64,000 nt of DNA from Micromonospora halotolerans (GCF_032108445.1 NZ_CP134876.1:1178001-1242000), one strand, 5' to 3'; shown: positions 47,596-56,761, numbered from the stretch's first letter. Notes: a model not told the origin generated them from the sequence alone. Numbers and translations are program-made.

Positions 47596-48189
47596 TCAGC
47601 GGATCTCGAAACCCAGCGCCTGCGCCAGCACGAGGGCCTGCTCGGCGTCGACGATCGCGCCGGCCCGCTCGACCGCCGTCGGGTCGAGCGCGGTCAGGTC
47701 GCTGCCACGCAGGTCGGCCCGGATCAGCTTGGCGGCGTGCAACTGGGCGCCGGACAGGTCGAGGCCGGTGAGCACCGCGCCGGTCAGGTCGGCGCCGGTC
47801 AGGTCGGCCTCGCGCAGGCGGGCGTCGGTGATGCGTACGCCGCGCAGGTCGGCGCCGGGCAGGGCGACGAAGGACCAGTCGCCGCCGTCGACCCGCAGCG
47901 GCCGCAGGTCGCACTGCTCGAAGCTGCTGCCGACCAGCTTGCAGCCGGTGAACTCGGCCTCGAAGAGGTTGCACCGCTTGAAGGTGCAGCGGGTGAAGGC
48001 CGAGTCGGTGTGCCGGGAGGAGTTGAGGGCCACGTTGCCGAAGACGCACTCGGTGAAGGTGGCGCCCTGGCTGACCGCCTCGGTGAGGTCGACGTGGAAG
48101 AACTCGCACCGGACGAAGTGCCGGTCGACCAGTTCCTCGGCGTACCAGTCCTGGTGGCGGTAGGTGACGTCCTCGGCGGCTTCCGGCAT
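47596..48189 (-). CDS. Pentapeptide-repeat protein
   Basis: 197 aa. From residue about 25 to 165 there are A(D/N)Lxx-type repeats (CEFFHVDLTEA, CTFKRCNLFEAEFTGCKLVG, LREADLTGADLTGAVLTGLDLSGAQL) that form a four-sided beta-helix. Homologues include Qnr/MfpA-like DNA mimics that protect gyrase and unrelated proteins of unknown role. TAGTCT (48202-48197) lies 7 nt before the ATG, suggesting a leaderless mRNA. Divergent from the serine hydrolase gene. Confidence 0.92.
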   Translation of the reverse strand: MPEAAEDVTYRHQDWYAEELVDRHFVRCEFFHVDLTEAVSQGATFTECVFGNVALNSSRHTDSAFTRCTFKRCNLFEAEFTGCKLVGSSFEQCDLRPLRVDGGDWSFVALPGADLRGVRITDARLREADLTGADLTGAVLTGLDLSGAQLHAAKLIRADLRGSDLTALDPTAVERAGAIVDAEQALVLAQALGFEIR

Positions 48190-48255
48190 GCGCCCGAGAC
48201 TAGTGTGTCGGGCCGACACTTCCCGCTCGCCGTACCGGCCGGTAGGTTCGGCGTC

Positions 48256-49488
48256 GTGAGCGTCGCAGTGAGCACCGACCCGGACCGCATCGGCTTCGAC
48301 CCCGCCCGGCTGGCGCGGATCGACGAGCACTTCGGCAGGTACGTCGACGACGGCCGGCTCGCCGGCTGGCAGATCGTGGTGACCCGCCGGGGCGAGATCG
48401 CCCACTCCGCCACCTACGGGCTGCGGGACCGGGAGGCCGGCGCGCCGGTCGAGCCGGACACCCTCTGGCGCATCTACTCGATGACCAAGCCGATCACCTC
48501 GGTCGCCGCCATGATGCTCTGGGAGGAGGGCCGGTTCGAGCTGAACGACCCGATCAGCCGCTGGCTGCCGGAGTTCGCCGACGTGCGGGTCTACGACCGG
48601 GGCTCGGTGCTCAAGCCGTACACGGTGCCGGCGGTCGAGCCGGTCCGGGTGTGGCACCTGCTCACCCACACCGCCGGCCTGACCTACGGCTTCGCCCAGG
48701 TCAACGTGGTCGACGGCCTCTACCGGGCGGCGGGCTTCGACCTGGGCGTGCCGGCCGGGGCCGACCTGGCCGAGGCGACCCGCGGGATGGCCCGGCTGCC
48801 GCTGCTCTTCCAGCCGGGCACCAGCTGGAACTACGGGGTCTCCACCGACGTGCTGGGCCGGCTGGTCGAGGTGGTCTCCGGGCAGTCGCTGGACGCGTTC
48901 TTCACCGAGCGGATCTTCCGTCCGCTGGGCATGACCGACACCCGCTGGTGGGTCGACGAGCCGGACGCCAAGCGCCTCGCCGCGCTCTACGCGCCGCACC
49001 CGGCCACCGGTCAGGCGGTCCGCGCCGAGGCGATCGGCCGCTACGCGCTCCGCGCGCCGGAGTGCCTCTCCGGCGGCGGCGGGCTCGTCTCCACGGCCGC
49101 CGACTACCACCGGTTCACCCAGTTCCTGCTGCGCGGCGGCGAACTGGACGGGGTCCGCCTGCTCGGCCCCCGCACGGTGCGCTTCATGACCCGCAACCAC
49201 CTCCCCGGCAACCGGGACCTGGCCTCGTTCTCGCCGGAGGGCTTCGCCGAGACGATCCTCGACGGAGTCGGCTTCGGGCTCGGCTTCGCCGTGGTGCTCG
49301 ACCCGGTGCCGTCGCGGGTGCCGAGCAGCGTGGGCGAGTACTACTGGGGCGGCCTGGCCAGCACCGCCTTCTGGGTGGACCCGGTGGAGGAGGTCACGGC
49401 GCTGCTCTTCACCCAGCTCATGCCGTCGAGCACCTATCCGCTCCGCCCCCAGCTGCGCCAGCTCGTCTACTCGGCCCTGGTCGACTGA
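48256..49488 (+). CDS. Serine hydrolase of the class C beta-lactamase fold
   Basis: 410 aa, no signal peptide. SxxK in YSMTKPITS, YxN-like in WNYGVSTDVLG, and EYYWGGLASTAFWVDP as the third box. Cytoplasmic relatives are esterases or D-aminopeptidases rather than beta-lactamases (EstB type). GTG start with TAGGTT 7 nt upstream (48243-48248), so probably leaderless; a second in-frame GTG lies four codons on. The open frame extends far upstream, but this is GC bias on the strand opposite several genes. Confidence 0.9.
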   Translation: MSVAVSTDPDRIGFDPARLARIDEHFGRYVDDGRLAGWQIVVTRRGEIAHSATYGLRDREAGAPVEPDTLWRIYSMTKPITSVAAMMLWEEGRFELNDPISRWLPEFADVRVYDRGSVLKPYTVPAVEPVRVWHLLTHTAGLTYGFAQVNVVDGLYRAAGFDLGVPAGADLAEATRGMARLPLLFQPGTSWNYGVSTDVLGRLVEVVSGQSLDAFFTERIFRPLGMTDTRWWVDEPDAKRLAALYAPHPATGQAVRAEAIGRYALRAPECLSGGGGLVSTAADYHRFTQFLLRGGELDGVRLLGPRTVRFMTRNHLPGNRDLASFSPEGFAETILDGVGFGLGFAVVLDPVPSRVPSSVGEYYWGGLASTAFWVDPVEEVTALLFTQLMPSSTYPLRPQLRQLVYSALVD

Positions 49489-49556
49489 CCGCCCGGCGCC
49501 CGGCCGGTTCCTCGGAACGGCACCGGTCGGGCGGCCCGCTCCCTAGCCTGGGGAGC

Positions 49557-50198
49557 ATGAGCGACATCGTCGTGTTCGGCGCCGGCGGCACCGCGGGCTC
49601 CCGGATCGCCGCCGAGGCGGTCGAGCGGGGGCACCGGGTCACCGCGGCGGTGCGCCGCCCGGAGGCGACCAGCTACCTGCCGCCCGGGGTCCGCACGGTG
49701 ACCGGTGACGCGACCTCGGCCCGGAGCGTGCGGGAACTGGCCGGGGACGCCGACGTGTTCGTGGTGGCCATCGGCGGCGGGGAGCGGGAGCTGTGGTGCG
49801 ACGCGGCCCGGACCCTGGTCGACACGCTGCGCGAGCTGCCCGACCCGCCCCGGGTGATCCACGTGGGGGGCGGGGCGACGTTGCTGACCCCGAAGGGCAC
49901 CCGGTACCTGGACGAGCCGGACTTCCCGGAGGAGTACCGGGACTCGGCCCAGGGCCAGGCCGACGCCCTGGACTTCTACCGCTCCTCGGCCGACGGCGTG
50001 ACCTGGACGTACGTCTCGCCGCCGCCGCTGGAGTTCCACCCGGGCGAGCGGACCGGCCACTACCGGACCGGCACCGACCAGCCGGTCACCGACGCACAGG
50101 GCCGGTCGGTGCTCACCTACGAGGACCTGGCGGTGGCGATCGTCGACGAGATCGAGAACCCGCGGTTCGGCAACGCCCGGTTCACCGCCGCGTACTGA
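49557..50198 (+). CDS. NAD(P)-binding Rossmann-fold protein (NmrA-like)
   Basis: 213 aa. N-terminal GAGGTAGSRIAAEAVERGH is an NADP-binding loop of the atypical SDR class; the rest (VIHVGGGATLL, DALDFYRSSADGVTWTYVSPP, GRSVLTYEDLAVAIVDEIENP) matches the YwnB/NmrA-like family of NAD(P)H-binding reductases. No catalytic Tyr-Lys pair is apparent. TAGCCT (49544-49549) sits 7 nt before the ATG. The converging F420-type gene ends 2 bp beyond its stop. Confidence 0.92.
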   Translation: MSDIVVFGAGGTAGSRIAAEAVERGHRVTAAVRRPEATSYLPPGVRTVTGDATSARSVRELAGDADVFVVAIGGGERELWCDAARTLVDTLRELPDPPRVIHVGGGATLLTPKGTRYLDEPDFPEEYRDSAQGQADALDFYRSSADGVTWTYVSPPPLEFHPGERTGHYRTGTDQPVTDAQGRSVLTYEDLAVAIVDEIENPRFGNARFTAAY

Positions 50199-50200
50199 GA

Positions 50201-50665
50201 TCAGTCGGCCAGCCGGGCGGGGAAGCCGCCGGTGGCGATCGGCCCCCAGCTGTCGATGGTCACCCGGATCAGCGACTTGCCCTGCCTGACCATCGCCGCG
50301 CGGTACTCGTCCCAGTCGGGGTGCTCACCGGAGATGCTGCGAAAGTAGTCGACCAGCGGGTCGAGCGCCTCCGGCAGGTCGAGCACCTCGGCGGTGCCGT
50401 CGACCTGCACCCACGGCCCGTTCCAGTCGTCGGAGAGCACGCACGCGGAGACCCGGGGGTCGCGGCGGATGTTGGTCACCTTGGCCCGCTCGGGGTAGGT
50501 GGAGATCACCAGCCGCCCCTCGGCGTCGACCCCGCAGGAAACCGGGGAGGACTGCGGGCGGCCGTCGGCGCGGGTCGTCATGAGCACGACCCGGTGCCGG
50601 GGGCGGAGGAACTCGATGAGGGCGTCCCGGTCGACCCGGGTGTTGCTCGCGATGCTGCGTGCCAT
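50201..50665 (-). CDS. PPOX-class F420-dependent oxidoreductase
   Basis: 154 aa split-barrel protein. Conserved HRVVLMTTRADGRPQSSPVS, ISTYPERAKVTNIRRDPRVS and VQVDGTAEVLD place it in the F420-binding group of the pyridoxamine-phosphate-oxidase superfamily. It probably reduces a small substrate with F420H2. GGTAGAAC lies just before the ATG. Confidence 0.92.
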   Translation of the reverse strand: MARSIASNTRVDRDALIEFLRPRHRVVLMTTRADGRPQSSPVSCGVDAEGRLVISTYPERAKVTNIRRDPRVSACVLSDDWNGPWVQVDGTAEVLDLPEALDPLVDYFRSISGEHPDWDEYRAAMVRQGKSLIRVTIDSWGPIATGGFPARLAD

Positions 50666-50697
50666 GCCTCGGTTCTACCAGTCGGGCCGGGCGCGCC

Positions 50698-51339
50698 TCA
50701 CCGCGGACGGCCGGCGCTGCGGCGCGGCGAGACCTGCGCCGGCACGCGCGGCCCCGCGCTGGCCCGCCACGCGCGGCCGTTCGCGTAGATCACCCGGAAG
50801 CCGAGGTACGAGGCGAGCGGCGCCCAGTGGGCCGAGCCCATCCGCAGCTCGGCGGCGTTGTGCCGCTGCCCGTTGGCCAGCACGTCGAGCAGCACCGTCT
50901 CGAAGGCGGCCGACTCGACCCAGTCCACCTCGCGGGTGAAGCCGCAGACCAGCGCGGCCCCGGTGACGTCGAGGAAGTCACGCAGCGCGGCGTCGGAGGC
51001 GCGCAGCACCGAGCAGCTGCCGAAGTAGAGGCGGCGCCCCTCGCAGCGGCCGGCCATCCGCTCGGCGACGTCGGCCAGCTCGACGGAGTCCCAGTCGGTG
51101 AGGCAGAGCCGGCTCGGCTCGCCGTGCATGGCGAAGAACCCGACCCGGAAGTCGGCGTACTGCTTGAGCAGCCAGCGGTCGAGGAAGTAGAAGAGCTCGT
51201 CGCGGGTGGCGGCGTCCTTGTGGATGAAACGGATCCGGCCCAGCCGTTCGAGCAGTTCGAGGGTGGGCAGGACGGAACCGCGCTCGTTGAGGTCCCGGTG
51301 CCACTGCCCCTCGACGCAGAAGACGCCACCACGCGCCAA
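50698..51339 (-). CDS. Caspase/CHAT-like putative cysteine peptidase (DUF6642-like)
   Basis: 213 aa from TTG, chosen because GGAGG lies 6 nt upstream; longer in-frame starts exist. The pattern is that of a caspase-fold domain: strand then His in VGFFAMHGEPSRL, strand then Cys in RLYFGSCSVLRAS, plus GVFCVEGQW at the N-terminus and ALVCGFTREVDWVES. I recall a family of this type named DUF6642. Such domains act as proteases in death or defence systems, but no partner gene with a recognition domain is beside it. The function is inferred from fold motifs only. Confidence 0.65.
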   Translation of the reverse strand: MARGGVFCVEGQWHRDLNERGSVLPTLELLERLGRIRFIHKDAATRDELFYFLDRWLLKQYADFRVGFFAMHGEPSRLCLTDWDSVELADVAERMAGRCEGRRLYFGSCSVLRASDAALRDFLDVTGAALVCGFTREVDWVESAAFETVLLDVLANGQRHNAAELRMGSAHWAPLASYLGFRVIYANGRAWRASAGPRVPAQVSPRRSAGRPR

Positions 51340-51628
51340 CGCCCACCTCCCCGCCTCGGAGGCAGACGTTACCGGGCGGCGCGGGCGAGGGGACATCACC
51401 CTCGGTGTGGCTGCTTGCCGGGTTCCGTCACGGACACGCGGTTCCGGGCGGGAATGGGTGTTTCGCAATCGTCCCAATCCACCGCTAATACCCAGTCACG
51501 GGCTAATGCGAGAGCAATTCCGGTTAACCGCCCCGAACCATCAGGAGTGCTGCCACGGTGGAAGTACAGGACTTACCGGTCGATGCCCCCGGCACAACCT
51601 CACATCACTCTCCACTCGGAGGAACGCA

Positions 51629-52405
51629 GTGCGCATCAACATGCTCAAGCGGGCCATCGTCGCGGCCGCGCTGGCCCTGCCCGGGGCCGCGGTCGCCACA
51701 GTCGTCGCCGCGCCGGCGGCCCACGCCGACGGCTGCTACACCTGGCCCCGGAACCTCTACCAGGGGCGGTCCGGGGAGGACGTCCGGCAACTCCAGATCC
51801 GCGTGGCGGGCTGGGCCGCGTACCGGGACATCGTCCGGGTCGACGGCATCTACGGGCCCGAGACGGCCGCCGCGGTCCGCCGCTTCCAGTCCGCGTACGG
51901 GCTGGCCGCCGACGGCGTCGCCGGCCCGCGGACCTTCGCCAAGATCTACGACCTCCAGGACAACGACTGCACGCCGAAGCACTTCAGCTACACCGAACTC
52001 GACAACGGCTGCGGCAAGGGCGGGTGGAGCGGGGGCCCGCTCTCGTCGACCGCGACCCGGGAGAACGCGGTACGCACCATGTGGAAGCTGGAGGCGCTGC
52101 GGCGCAGCCTCGGCGACACGCCGCTCTACGTCACCAGCGGCTTCCGCAGCATCGCCTGCAACCAGCAGGTCGGCGGGGCCTCGGACAGCCAGCACCTCTA
52201 CGGCACCGCGGCCGACGTGCTCTCCCGCAGCAGGACGCTCTGCCAGGTCGCCCAGTCGGCCCGCAGCCACGGCTTCAGCGGCCTCTTCGGCCCGGGCTAC
52301 CCCGGTCACAGCAACCACGTCCACGTGGACTCGCGCCGGGAGAACAACCGCGACAAGACGGCGAACAGCACCGCCTGGTCCGCCCCGAACTGCGGGGTGA
52401 GCTGA
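51629..52405 (+). CDS. Secreted peptidoglycan-binding M15 peptidase
   Basis: 258 aa. Signal peptide 1-34 (AIVAAALALPGAAVATVVAA, cut after AHA). Residues about 40-105 are a PG_binding_1 domain (SGEDVRQLQIRVAG, GPETAAAVRRFQS); about 115-250 an M15 D-Ala-D-Ala carboxypeptidase-like domain with zinc motif QHLYGTAADV and HSNHVHVD. It binds and trims peptidoglycan outside the cell. GTG has GGAGGAA at 6-7 nt. The C-terminal cysteines probably pair. Confidence 0.94.
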   Translation: MRINMLKRAIVAAALALPGAAVATVVAAPAAHADGCYTWPRNLYQGRSGEDVRQLQIRVAGWAAYRDIVRVDGIYGPETAAAVRRFQSAYGLAADGVAGPRTFAKIYDLQDNDCTPKHFSYTELDNGCGKGGWSGGPLSSTATRENAVRTMWKLEALRRSLGDTPLYVTSGFRSIACNQQVGGASDSQHLYGTAADVLSRSRTLCQVAQSARSHGFSGLFGPGYPGHSNHVHVDSRRENNRDKTANSTAWSAPNCGVS

Positions 52406-52408
52406 GCC

Positions 52409-52458
52409 GACGGCGGCCCGACGCGGGGGTGGGGGCTCCCCGCGCCCGGGCCGCCGTC
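52409..52458. terminator. Long bidirectional hairpin
   Basis: Outer 12-bp perfect stem (GACGGCGGCCCG and its complement) continued by an inner GCGGGG/CCCCGC stem. It separates the converging M15 peptidase gene from the small Cys-pair gene. Confidence 0.75.
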
Positions 52459-52477
52459 AGCGGCCCCGGAGCGGTCG

Positions 52478-52930
52478 TCAGCTCGCCCGGGGCCAGCGCG
52501 GCCGGGTGGCGGGGGGCGCCACGGGCCGGCCGGTACCGCCGGGCCGGAGAGCGGGCCGCACCGGAGGTGCGGCGACCCGGCCGGCCGGGCCGCGCGGGGA
52601 CTGGGGCGCCGTCGGCCGGCCGGCCGACGGCCCGGACAGCACGAACGGGAAGGGCACGTGCACGAACGGGTTCCCGTGGCGCACCAGCGCGTCGATCTGA
52701 CGCTCGTTGAGGCCGTGGATCTCCAGCACGCGCCGCCCCCACCGGTGCAGCCGGCAGGGGTACGCGGACCCGTCGTTGCGGCACTTCGGTCCGGCGGGCC
52801 ACTCCTCGGCGGCGTGCACCACCACCGCCCGGACCGCGAGGCGGACGTCCTCGGGGGTCAGCGGCGCCGGCACCGGCACCTCACCCAGGATCTGATCGAT
52901 GGGATCCGTCGACTGCTCACCAACTCGCAC
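52478..52930 (-). CDS. Small Cys-pair protein, paralogue B
   Basis: 150 aa. GTG with GGGAGG at 6 nt. Core LAVRAVVVHAAEEW, then CRNDGSAYPCRLHRWGRRVL with C50 and C59, and an acidic-basic helix (NERQIDALVRHG). About half of the positions are identical to paralogue A over 75 residues. A Pro/Arg-rich, low-complexity tail (about 55 residues) is extra. Function unknown. Confidence 0.8.
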   Translation of the reverse strand: MRVGEQSTDPIDQILGEVPVPAPLTPEDVRLAVRAVVVHAAEEWPAGPKCRNDGSAYPCRLHRWGRRVLEIHGLNERQIDALVRHGNPFVHVPFPFVLSGPSAGRPTAPQSPRGPAGRVAAPPVRPALRPGGTGRPVAPPATRPRWPRAS

Positions 52931-53034
52931 GGCAGGCCTCCCGCAGCTCGGCAGCGGTGCGGCGGACCGGCCGCACCACATCCTCGACCACTGGTACGGC
53001 CCCACGCCGGCAGGAGTTCAATCCCGCCCGGCGG

Positions 53035-53712
53035 TCACACCAACCCGGCGTCCTGCACCAGCAGCGCCACCTGCACCCGGTTGTTCAGATCGAGCTTCGT
53101 GAGCAGGCGCGACACGTACGCCTTCACGGTCGCCACGCTCATGAACAGCTCCGCGGAGATCTCCGCGTTGCTCCGGCCCTGCCCGAGCGCCACGGCGACC
53201 TCCCGTTCCCGCTCGGTCAGGTCGTCGAGCAGCCGCAGCGCCCGCTCCCGCCGGGTGTCCGGCGACCGGGCGGGCGCCGGCGCGGTCACGTGCGCGATGA
53301 GCTTGCGGGTGACCGCCGGGGACAGGGTCGCCTCGCCGGCCGCGACCCGGCGCACCGCCGCGACGATCTCGGCGGGCGGGGTGTCCTTGAGCAGGAAGCC
53401 GCTCGCCCCGGCGCGCAGCGCCCGCAGCACCTGCTCGTCGGCGTCGAAGGTGGTCAGCACCAGCACCTCGGGCGGGTCCGGCGCGGCCCGCAGCGCCTCG
53501 GTGGCGGCCAGCCCGTCGACGCGGGGCATCCGGATGTCCATGAGCACCACGTCCGGGGCGTACGCGGCGACCGCTGCGGGCACCTCGGCGCCGTCGGTGG
53601 CCTCGCCGACCACCCGCACGTCCGGCATCCCACCCAGGATCATCGACAGCGCGGCCCGGACCAGCGCGTCGTCGTCGACGATCAGCACCCGGACGGGCGG
53701 CTCGGCGGTCAC
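53035..53712 (-). CDS. NarL/LuxR-family response regulator
   Basis: 225 aa. Receiver 1-120 (LIVDDDALVRAAL, Asp in DVVLMDIRMPRVDG, Lys in GFLLKD) and LuxR HTH about 155-215 (LTEREREVAVALGQGRSNAEIS, TVKAYVSRLLTKL). The GTG overlaps the stop of the kinase gene (GTGA). Pairs of this kind (LiaSR/DesKR type) sit by ABC exporters and control them in response to envelope stress or antimicrobials. Confidence 0.95.
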   Translation of the reverse strand: MTAEPPVRVLIVDDDALVRAALSMILGGMPDVRVVGEATDGAEVPAAVAAYAPDVVLMDIRMPRVDGLAATEALRAAPDPPEVLVLTTFDADEQVLRALRAGASGFLLKDTPPAEIVAAVRRVAAGEATLSPAVTRKLIAHVTAPAPARSPDTRRERALRLLDDLTEREREVAVALGQGRSNAEISAELFMSVATVKAYVSRLLTKLDLNNRVQVALLVQDAGLV

Positions 53713-54947
53713 GCGGGAGCCCAGGGCAGCCAGGCGGTGAGCCGGAAGTCGCCGCCGGCGTCCCGCCCGTGGTCGAGCCGGCCGCCGGCCAGGCTGACCC
53801 GTTCCGCGACACCCACCAGCCCGGTCCCGGTGCCGGGGATCGGCGAGCGGGCCTCGCCGACCGGCCACGGGTTGCGGATCTCCACGGCCAGGCCGTCGCC
53901 GGGGCCGCCGGCCAGCCGGACGGTCACCACCGCCCCGGGTGCGTGCTTGCGGGCGTTGGTGAGCCCCTCCTGCACGATCCGGTACGCGCTGCGCCCGACC
54001 GCCGCCGGCACCGCCGCCCGGTCGGCGACCTCGTCCACCACGCTGACCCGTACGCCGGCGGTCCGGGACTCGGCGACCAGGGCGGGGACGTCGCCCAGGG
54101 TGGGCTGCGGGCGCTCGGGGGTGGCCTCGGCGGACGGCTCGGCGCGGAGCACGCCGATCACCTCGCGCAGGTCCTGCAGCGCGGCGTGGGCGCTGGCCCG
54201 GATCACGCCGGCCGCGCGGGCGACCTCCTCCGGGGGCGCGTCCGGGCGGAACTCCAGGGCGCCGGCGTGCAGGCTGAGCAGGGAGATCCGGTGCGCGAGC
54301 ACGTCGTGCATCTCCCGGGCGATCCGGGTGCGTTCGAGCTGGCGGGCCTGGTCCAGCCGGAGCTGCTGCTCGGCCTCGGCCCGCTCGGCCCGGTCACGCA
54401 GCGACAGCACGAGCTGGCGGCGGGCCCGGACGAACAGCGCCCAGGCCACCGTCCCGCCGATGAAGAGCAGGGTCCAGGCCACGGCCGCCCAGAACGGCAG
54501 CACCGGGTCGGGGCGGATCGCCAGGTAGAGCGGCGTCGTCACGAGGTGCCAGCCGACCAGTGCCAGGGCCACCGCGAGCCGCTGGTGCACCACGAGCGTG
54601 AACAGGATGATCAGCAGGGCGATCCCGGAGGTGACCGAGAAGAGGGCCAGCGGCGCGGCGGCCACGGCCAGCCCGACCGGCCAGCGCCGGCGCAGCCAGA
54701 GTGCCACGCTGACCAGCAACCCGATCGCCAGGTCGAGCTGGTTCAGCCACGCCGGCCCGAGGTTCATCGCGAATTCCGGCTCGGGCCGCATCGAGTCGCC
54801 GTAGGAGAGCAGCACCCAGGCCACCGAGAACAGGAAGGCCAGGCTGTCGACCAGCCAGTCCCGGGGCGTGCGCCGGGGCACCCGGGCGGTGGGCGCCAGG
54901 GATCCCGGCAGCAGCCAGGGGTGATCGGGTACGACGGCGCTGCTCAT
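53709..54947 (-). CDS. Sensor histidine kinase, HisKA_3 type
   Basis: 412 aa. Five or six membrane helices in residues 30-185, a coiled linker (RAERAEAEQQLRLDQARQLE), the HisKA_3 dimerisation helix with His in REMHDVLAHRISLLSL, and an HATPase domain (SAYRIVQEGLTNARKHA; GTGLVGVAERV). It phosphorylates the next response regulator. TAGCAT (54959-54954) lies 6 nt before the ATG. Divergent from the ABC genes, which it may control. Confidence 0.95.
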   Translation of the reverse strand: MSSAVVPDHPWLLPGSLAPTARVPRRTPRDWLVDSLAFLFSVAWVLLSYGDSMRPEPEFAMNLGPAWLNQLDLAIGLLVSVALWLRRRWPVGLAVAAAPLALFSVTSGIALLIILFTLVVHQRLAVALALVGWHLVTTPLYLAIRPDPVLPFWAAVAWTLLFIGGTVAWALFVRARRQLVLSLRDRAERAEAEQQLRLDQARQLERTRIAREMHDVLAHRISLLSLHAGALEFRPDAPPEEVARAAGVIRASAHAALQDLREVIGVLRAEPSAEATPERPQPTLGDVPALVAESRTAGVRVSVVDEVADRAAVPAAVGRSAYRIVQEGLTNARKHAPGAVVTVRLAGGPGDGLAVEIRNPWPVGEARSPIPGTGTGLVGVAERVSLAGGRLDHGRDAGGDFRLTAWLPWAPA

Positions 54948-55080
54948 CCACCCATGCTAGGAAGCCCGCCGCGGCCCCGACCAGCTACCAAAGTCGACGC
55001 CTGCGGGTAGACCGAGGTATCGGCGGTTCCCGACCGCCGGCCGCAGCGGGCGACCGGGTGGCCCCGGCAGGCTCGACGGC

Positions 55081-55980
55081 ATGATCGAAGTCGACCACCT
55101 CACCAAGCGGTACGGCCCGCACACCGCCGTCGAGGATGTCTCGTTCCGCTGCGAACCGGGCACGGTGACCGGTTTCCTCGGCCCGAACGGCGCGGGCAAG
55201 TCCACCACCATGCGGATGATCTGCGGGATGACCCTGCCCAGCGCGGGCGGCGCCACGGTCGCCGGGCGGCCCTACCGGGAGCTGCCCAACCCGGGGCGGG
55301 AGATCGGGGTGCTGCTCGACGCCTCCGCGCAGCACGCCGGGCGGACCGGTCGGGAGGCGCTGACCCTGGCCGCCCGGACCATGGGCGTGGAGCGCGGGCA
55401 GGTCGCCGCGAAGCTGGACCTGGTCGGGCTGAACGAGACGGCGGCGCGGCGGCGGGTCGGGGCGTACTCCCTGGGCATGCGGCAGCGGCTCGGCCTGGCG
55501 CTGGCGCTGCTGGGTGACCCCCGGGTGCTGATCCTCGACGAGCCGGCCAACGGTCTGGACCCGGAGGGCATCTTCTGGATGCGCGGCCTGCTGCGCGACT
55601 TCGCCGACCGGGGCGGCACCGTGCTGCTCTCCTCGCACCTGCTGCGGGAGGTGGAGGCGGTGGCCGACCGGCTCGTGGTGATCGGCGCCGGCCGGGTCGT
55701 CGCCCAGGGCGGCAAGGACGAGCTGCTGGCCGGCGCCGGCACCCTGGTCCGCGCCCGGGACCAGCACGCCCTGCGGCTCACCCTGGACCGGGCCGGCCTG
55801 CCGGCGACCGCCGGCACCGACGGCGGCTACGTCGTCCGGGCCGAGCCGGAGGCGGTCGGCCAGGCCGCCGCGGACGCCGGGCTGGTCCTCACCGAGCTGC
55901 GCCCGGCCGGCAGCGGCGGCCTCGAACAGCTCTTCCTCACCCTCACCGCCGGCGCGTCCACGAAGGAGGCCGTCCGATGA
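55081..55980 (+). CDS. ABC transporter ATP-binding protein
   Basis: 299 aa. Walker A GPNGAGKST, signature YSLGMRQRLGLA, Walker B VLILDEPANGLDPEG and H-loop LLSSHLLREVE are intact. The C-terminal extension of about 85 residues is of the drug/antimicrobial-exporter type (DrrA/BcrA group). It overlaps the permease gene by 4 bp (ATGA) and powers it at the membrane. Confidence 0.95.
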   Translation: MIEVDHLTKRYGPHTAVEDVSFRCEPGTVTGFLGPNGAGKSTTMRMICGMTLPSAGGATVAGRPYRELPNPGREIGVLLDASAQHAGRTGREALTLAARTMGVERGQVAAKLDLVGLNETAARRRVGAYSLGMRQRLGLALALLGDPRVLILDEPANGLDPEGIFWMRGLLRDFADRGGTVLLSSHLLREVEAVADRLVVIGAGRVVAQGGKDELLAGAGTLVRARDQHALRLTLDRAGLPATAGTDGGYVVRAEPEAVGQAAADAGLVLTELRPAGSGGLEQLFLTLTAGASTKEAVR

Positions 55981-56759
55981 CCGCCGTCACCGCCCCCGCC
56001 CCCACCCTGCGGGGCGCCACCGCCGCTGGTCCCTCGCTGGCCCGGCTGACCGCGGTGGAGCTGCGCAAGCTCGCCGACACCCGGGCCGGACGCTGGCTCC
56101 TGATCACCATCGGGCTGGTCGCGGCCGTCATCGTGACGGTGCAGATCTTCGTGCTGAAAGACGCGGAGCAGACCTTCACCGCCTTCTTCACCCCGTCGCT
56201 GTTCCCGGTCGGGCTGCTCCTGCCGGTGCTCGGCATCCTCTCCATCACGGCGGAGTGGTCCCAGCGCACCGCGCTGACCACCTTCGCGCTGGTGCCCCGC
56301 CGGGAGCGGGTGGTCACCGCGAAGCTCGCCGCGGTGGTGCTGGCCGCGCTGGCCTCGGTGCTGGTCAGCCTGGCCGTCGCGGCCGCCGGCACGCTGGCCG
56401 CCCGGGCCACCGGCGGAGCCGGCACCTGGACCTTCGACTGGCACCTGCTGCCGTACGCGGCGGTGTTCCAGGTGGCGAACGTGCTGATGGGCGCGGGCTT
56501 CGGTCTGCTGCTGCTGAACACCCCGCTGGCGATCGTCACCTACCTGCTGCTGCCGACCGTGTGGAGCGTCCTCGCCGCGATGATCCGGGCGCTGCGCGAG
56601 CCGGCGCGGTGGCTGGACACCTCGGTGACCATGGAACCCCTGCTCACTCCCGACATGACCGCCGGGCAGTGGGGCCGGCTCGGGGTGTCGCTGGCCGTCT
56701 GGCTGCTCGTCCCGCTGGTCGCCGGGCTGGCCCGCACGCTGCGGCGGGAGGTGTCCTGA
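55977..56759 (+). CDS. ABC transporter permease
   Basis: 260 aa with six hydrophobic segments and the ABC-2 pattern (VELRKLADTRAGRWLLITIG, then SITAEWSQRTALTTFALVPRR in the first long cytoplasmic loop). Works with the ATPase gene before it. Together with the divergent two-component system this looks like an inducible exporter, perhaps for a peptide or lipid; the substrate is unknown. Confidence 0.92.
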   Translation: MTAVTAPAPTLRGATAAGPSLARLTAVELRKLADTRAGRWLLITIGLVAAVIVTVQIFVLKDAEQTFTAFFTPSLFPVGLLLPVLGILSITAEWSQRTALTTFALVPRRERVVTAKLAAVVLAALASVLVSLAVAAAGTLAARATGGAGTWTFDWHLLPYAAVFQVANVLMGAGFGLLLLNTPLAIVTYLLLPTVWSVLAAMIRALREPARWLDTSVTMEPLLTPDMTAGQWGRLGVSLAVWLLVPLVAGLARTLRREVS

Positions 56760-56761
56760 CC

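Noticed and set aside
44617..49488. A 1,623-codon plus-strand frame across several genes
   Set aside because: Only its end (from 48256) matches a family, the serine hydrolase; the rest is antisense to real genes and low in complexity.
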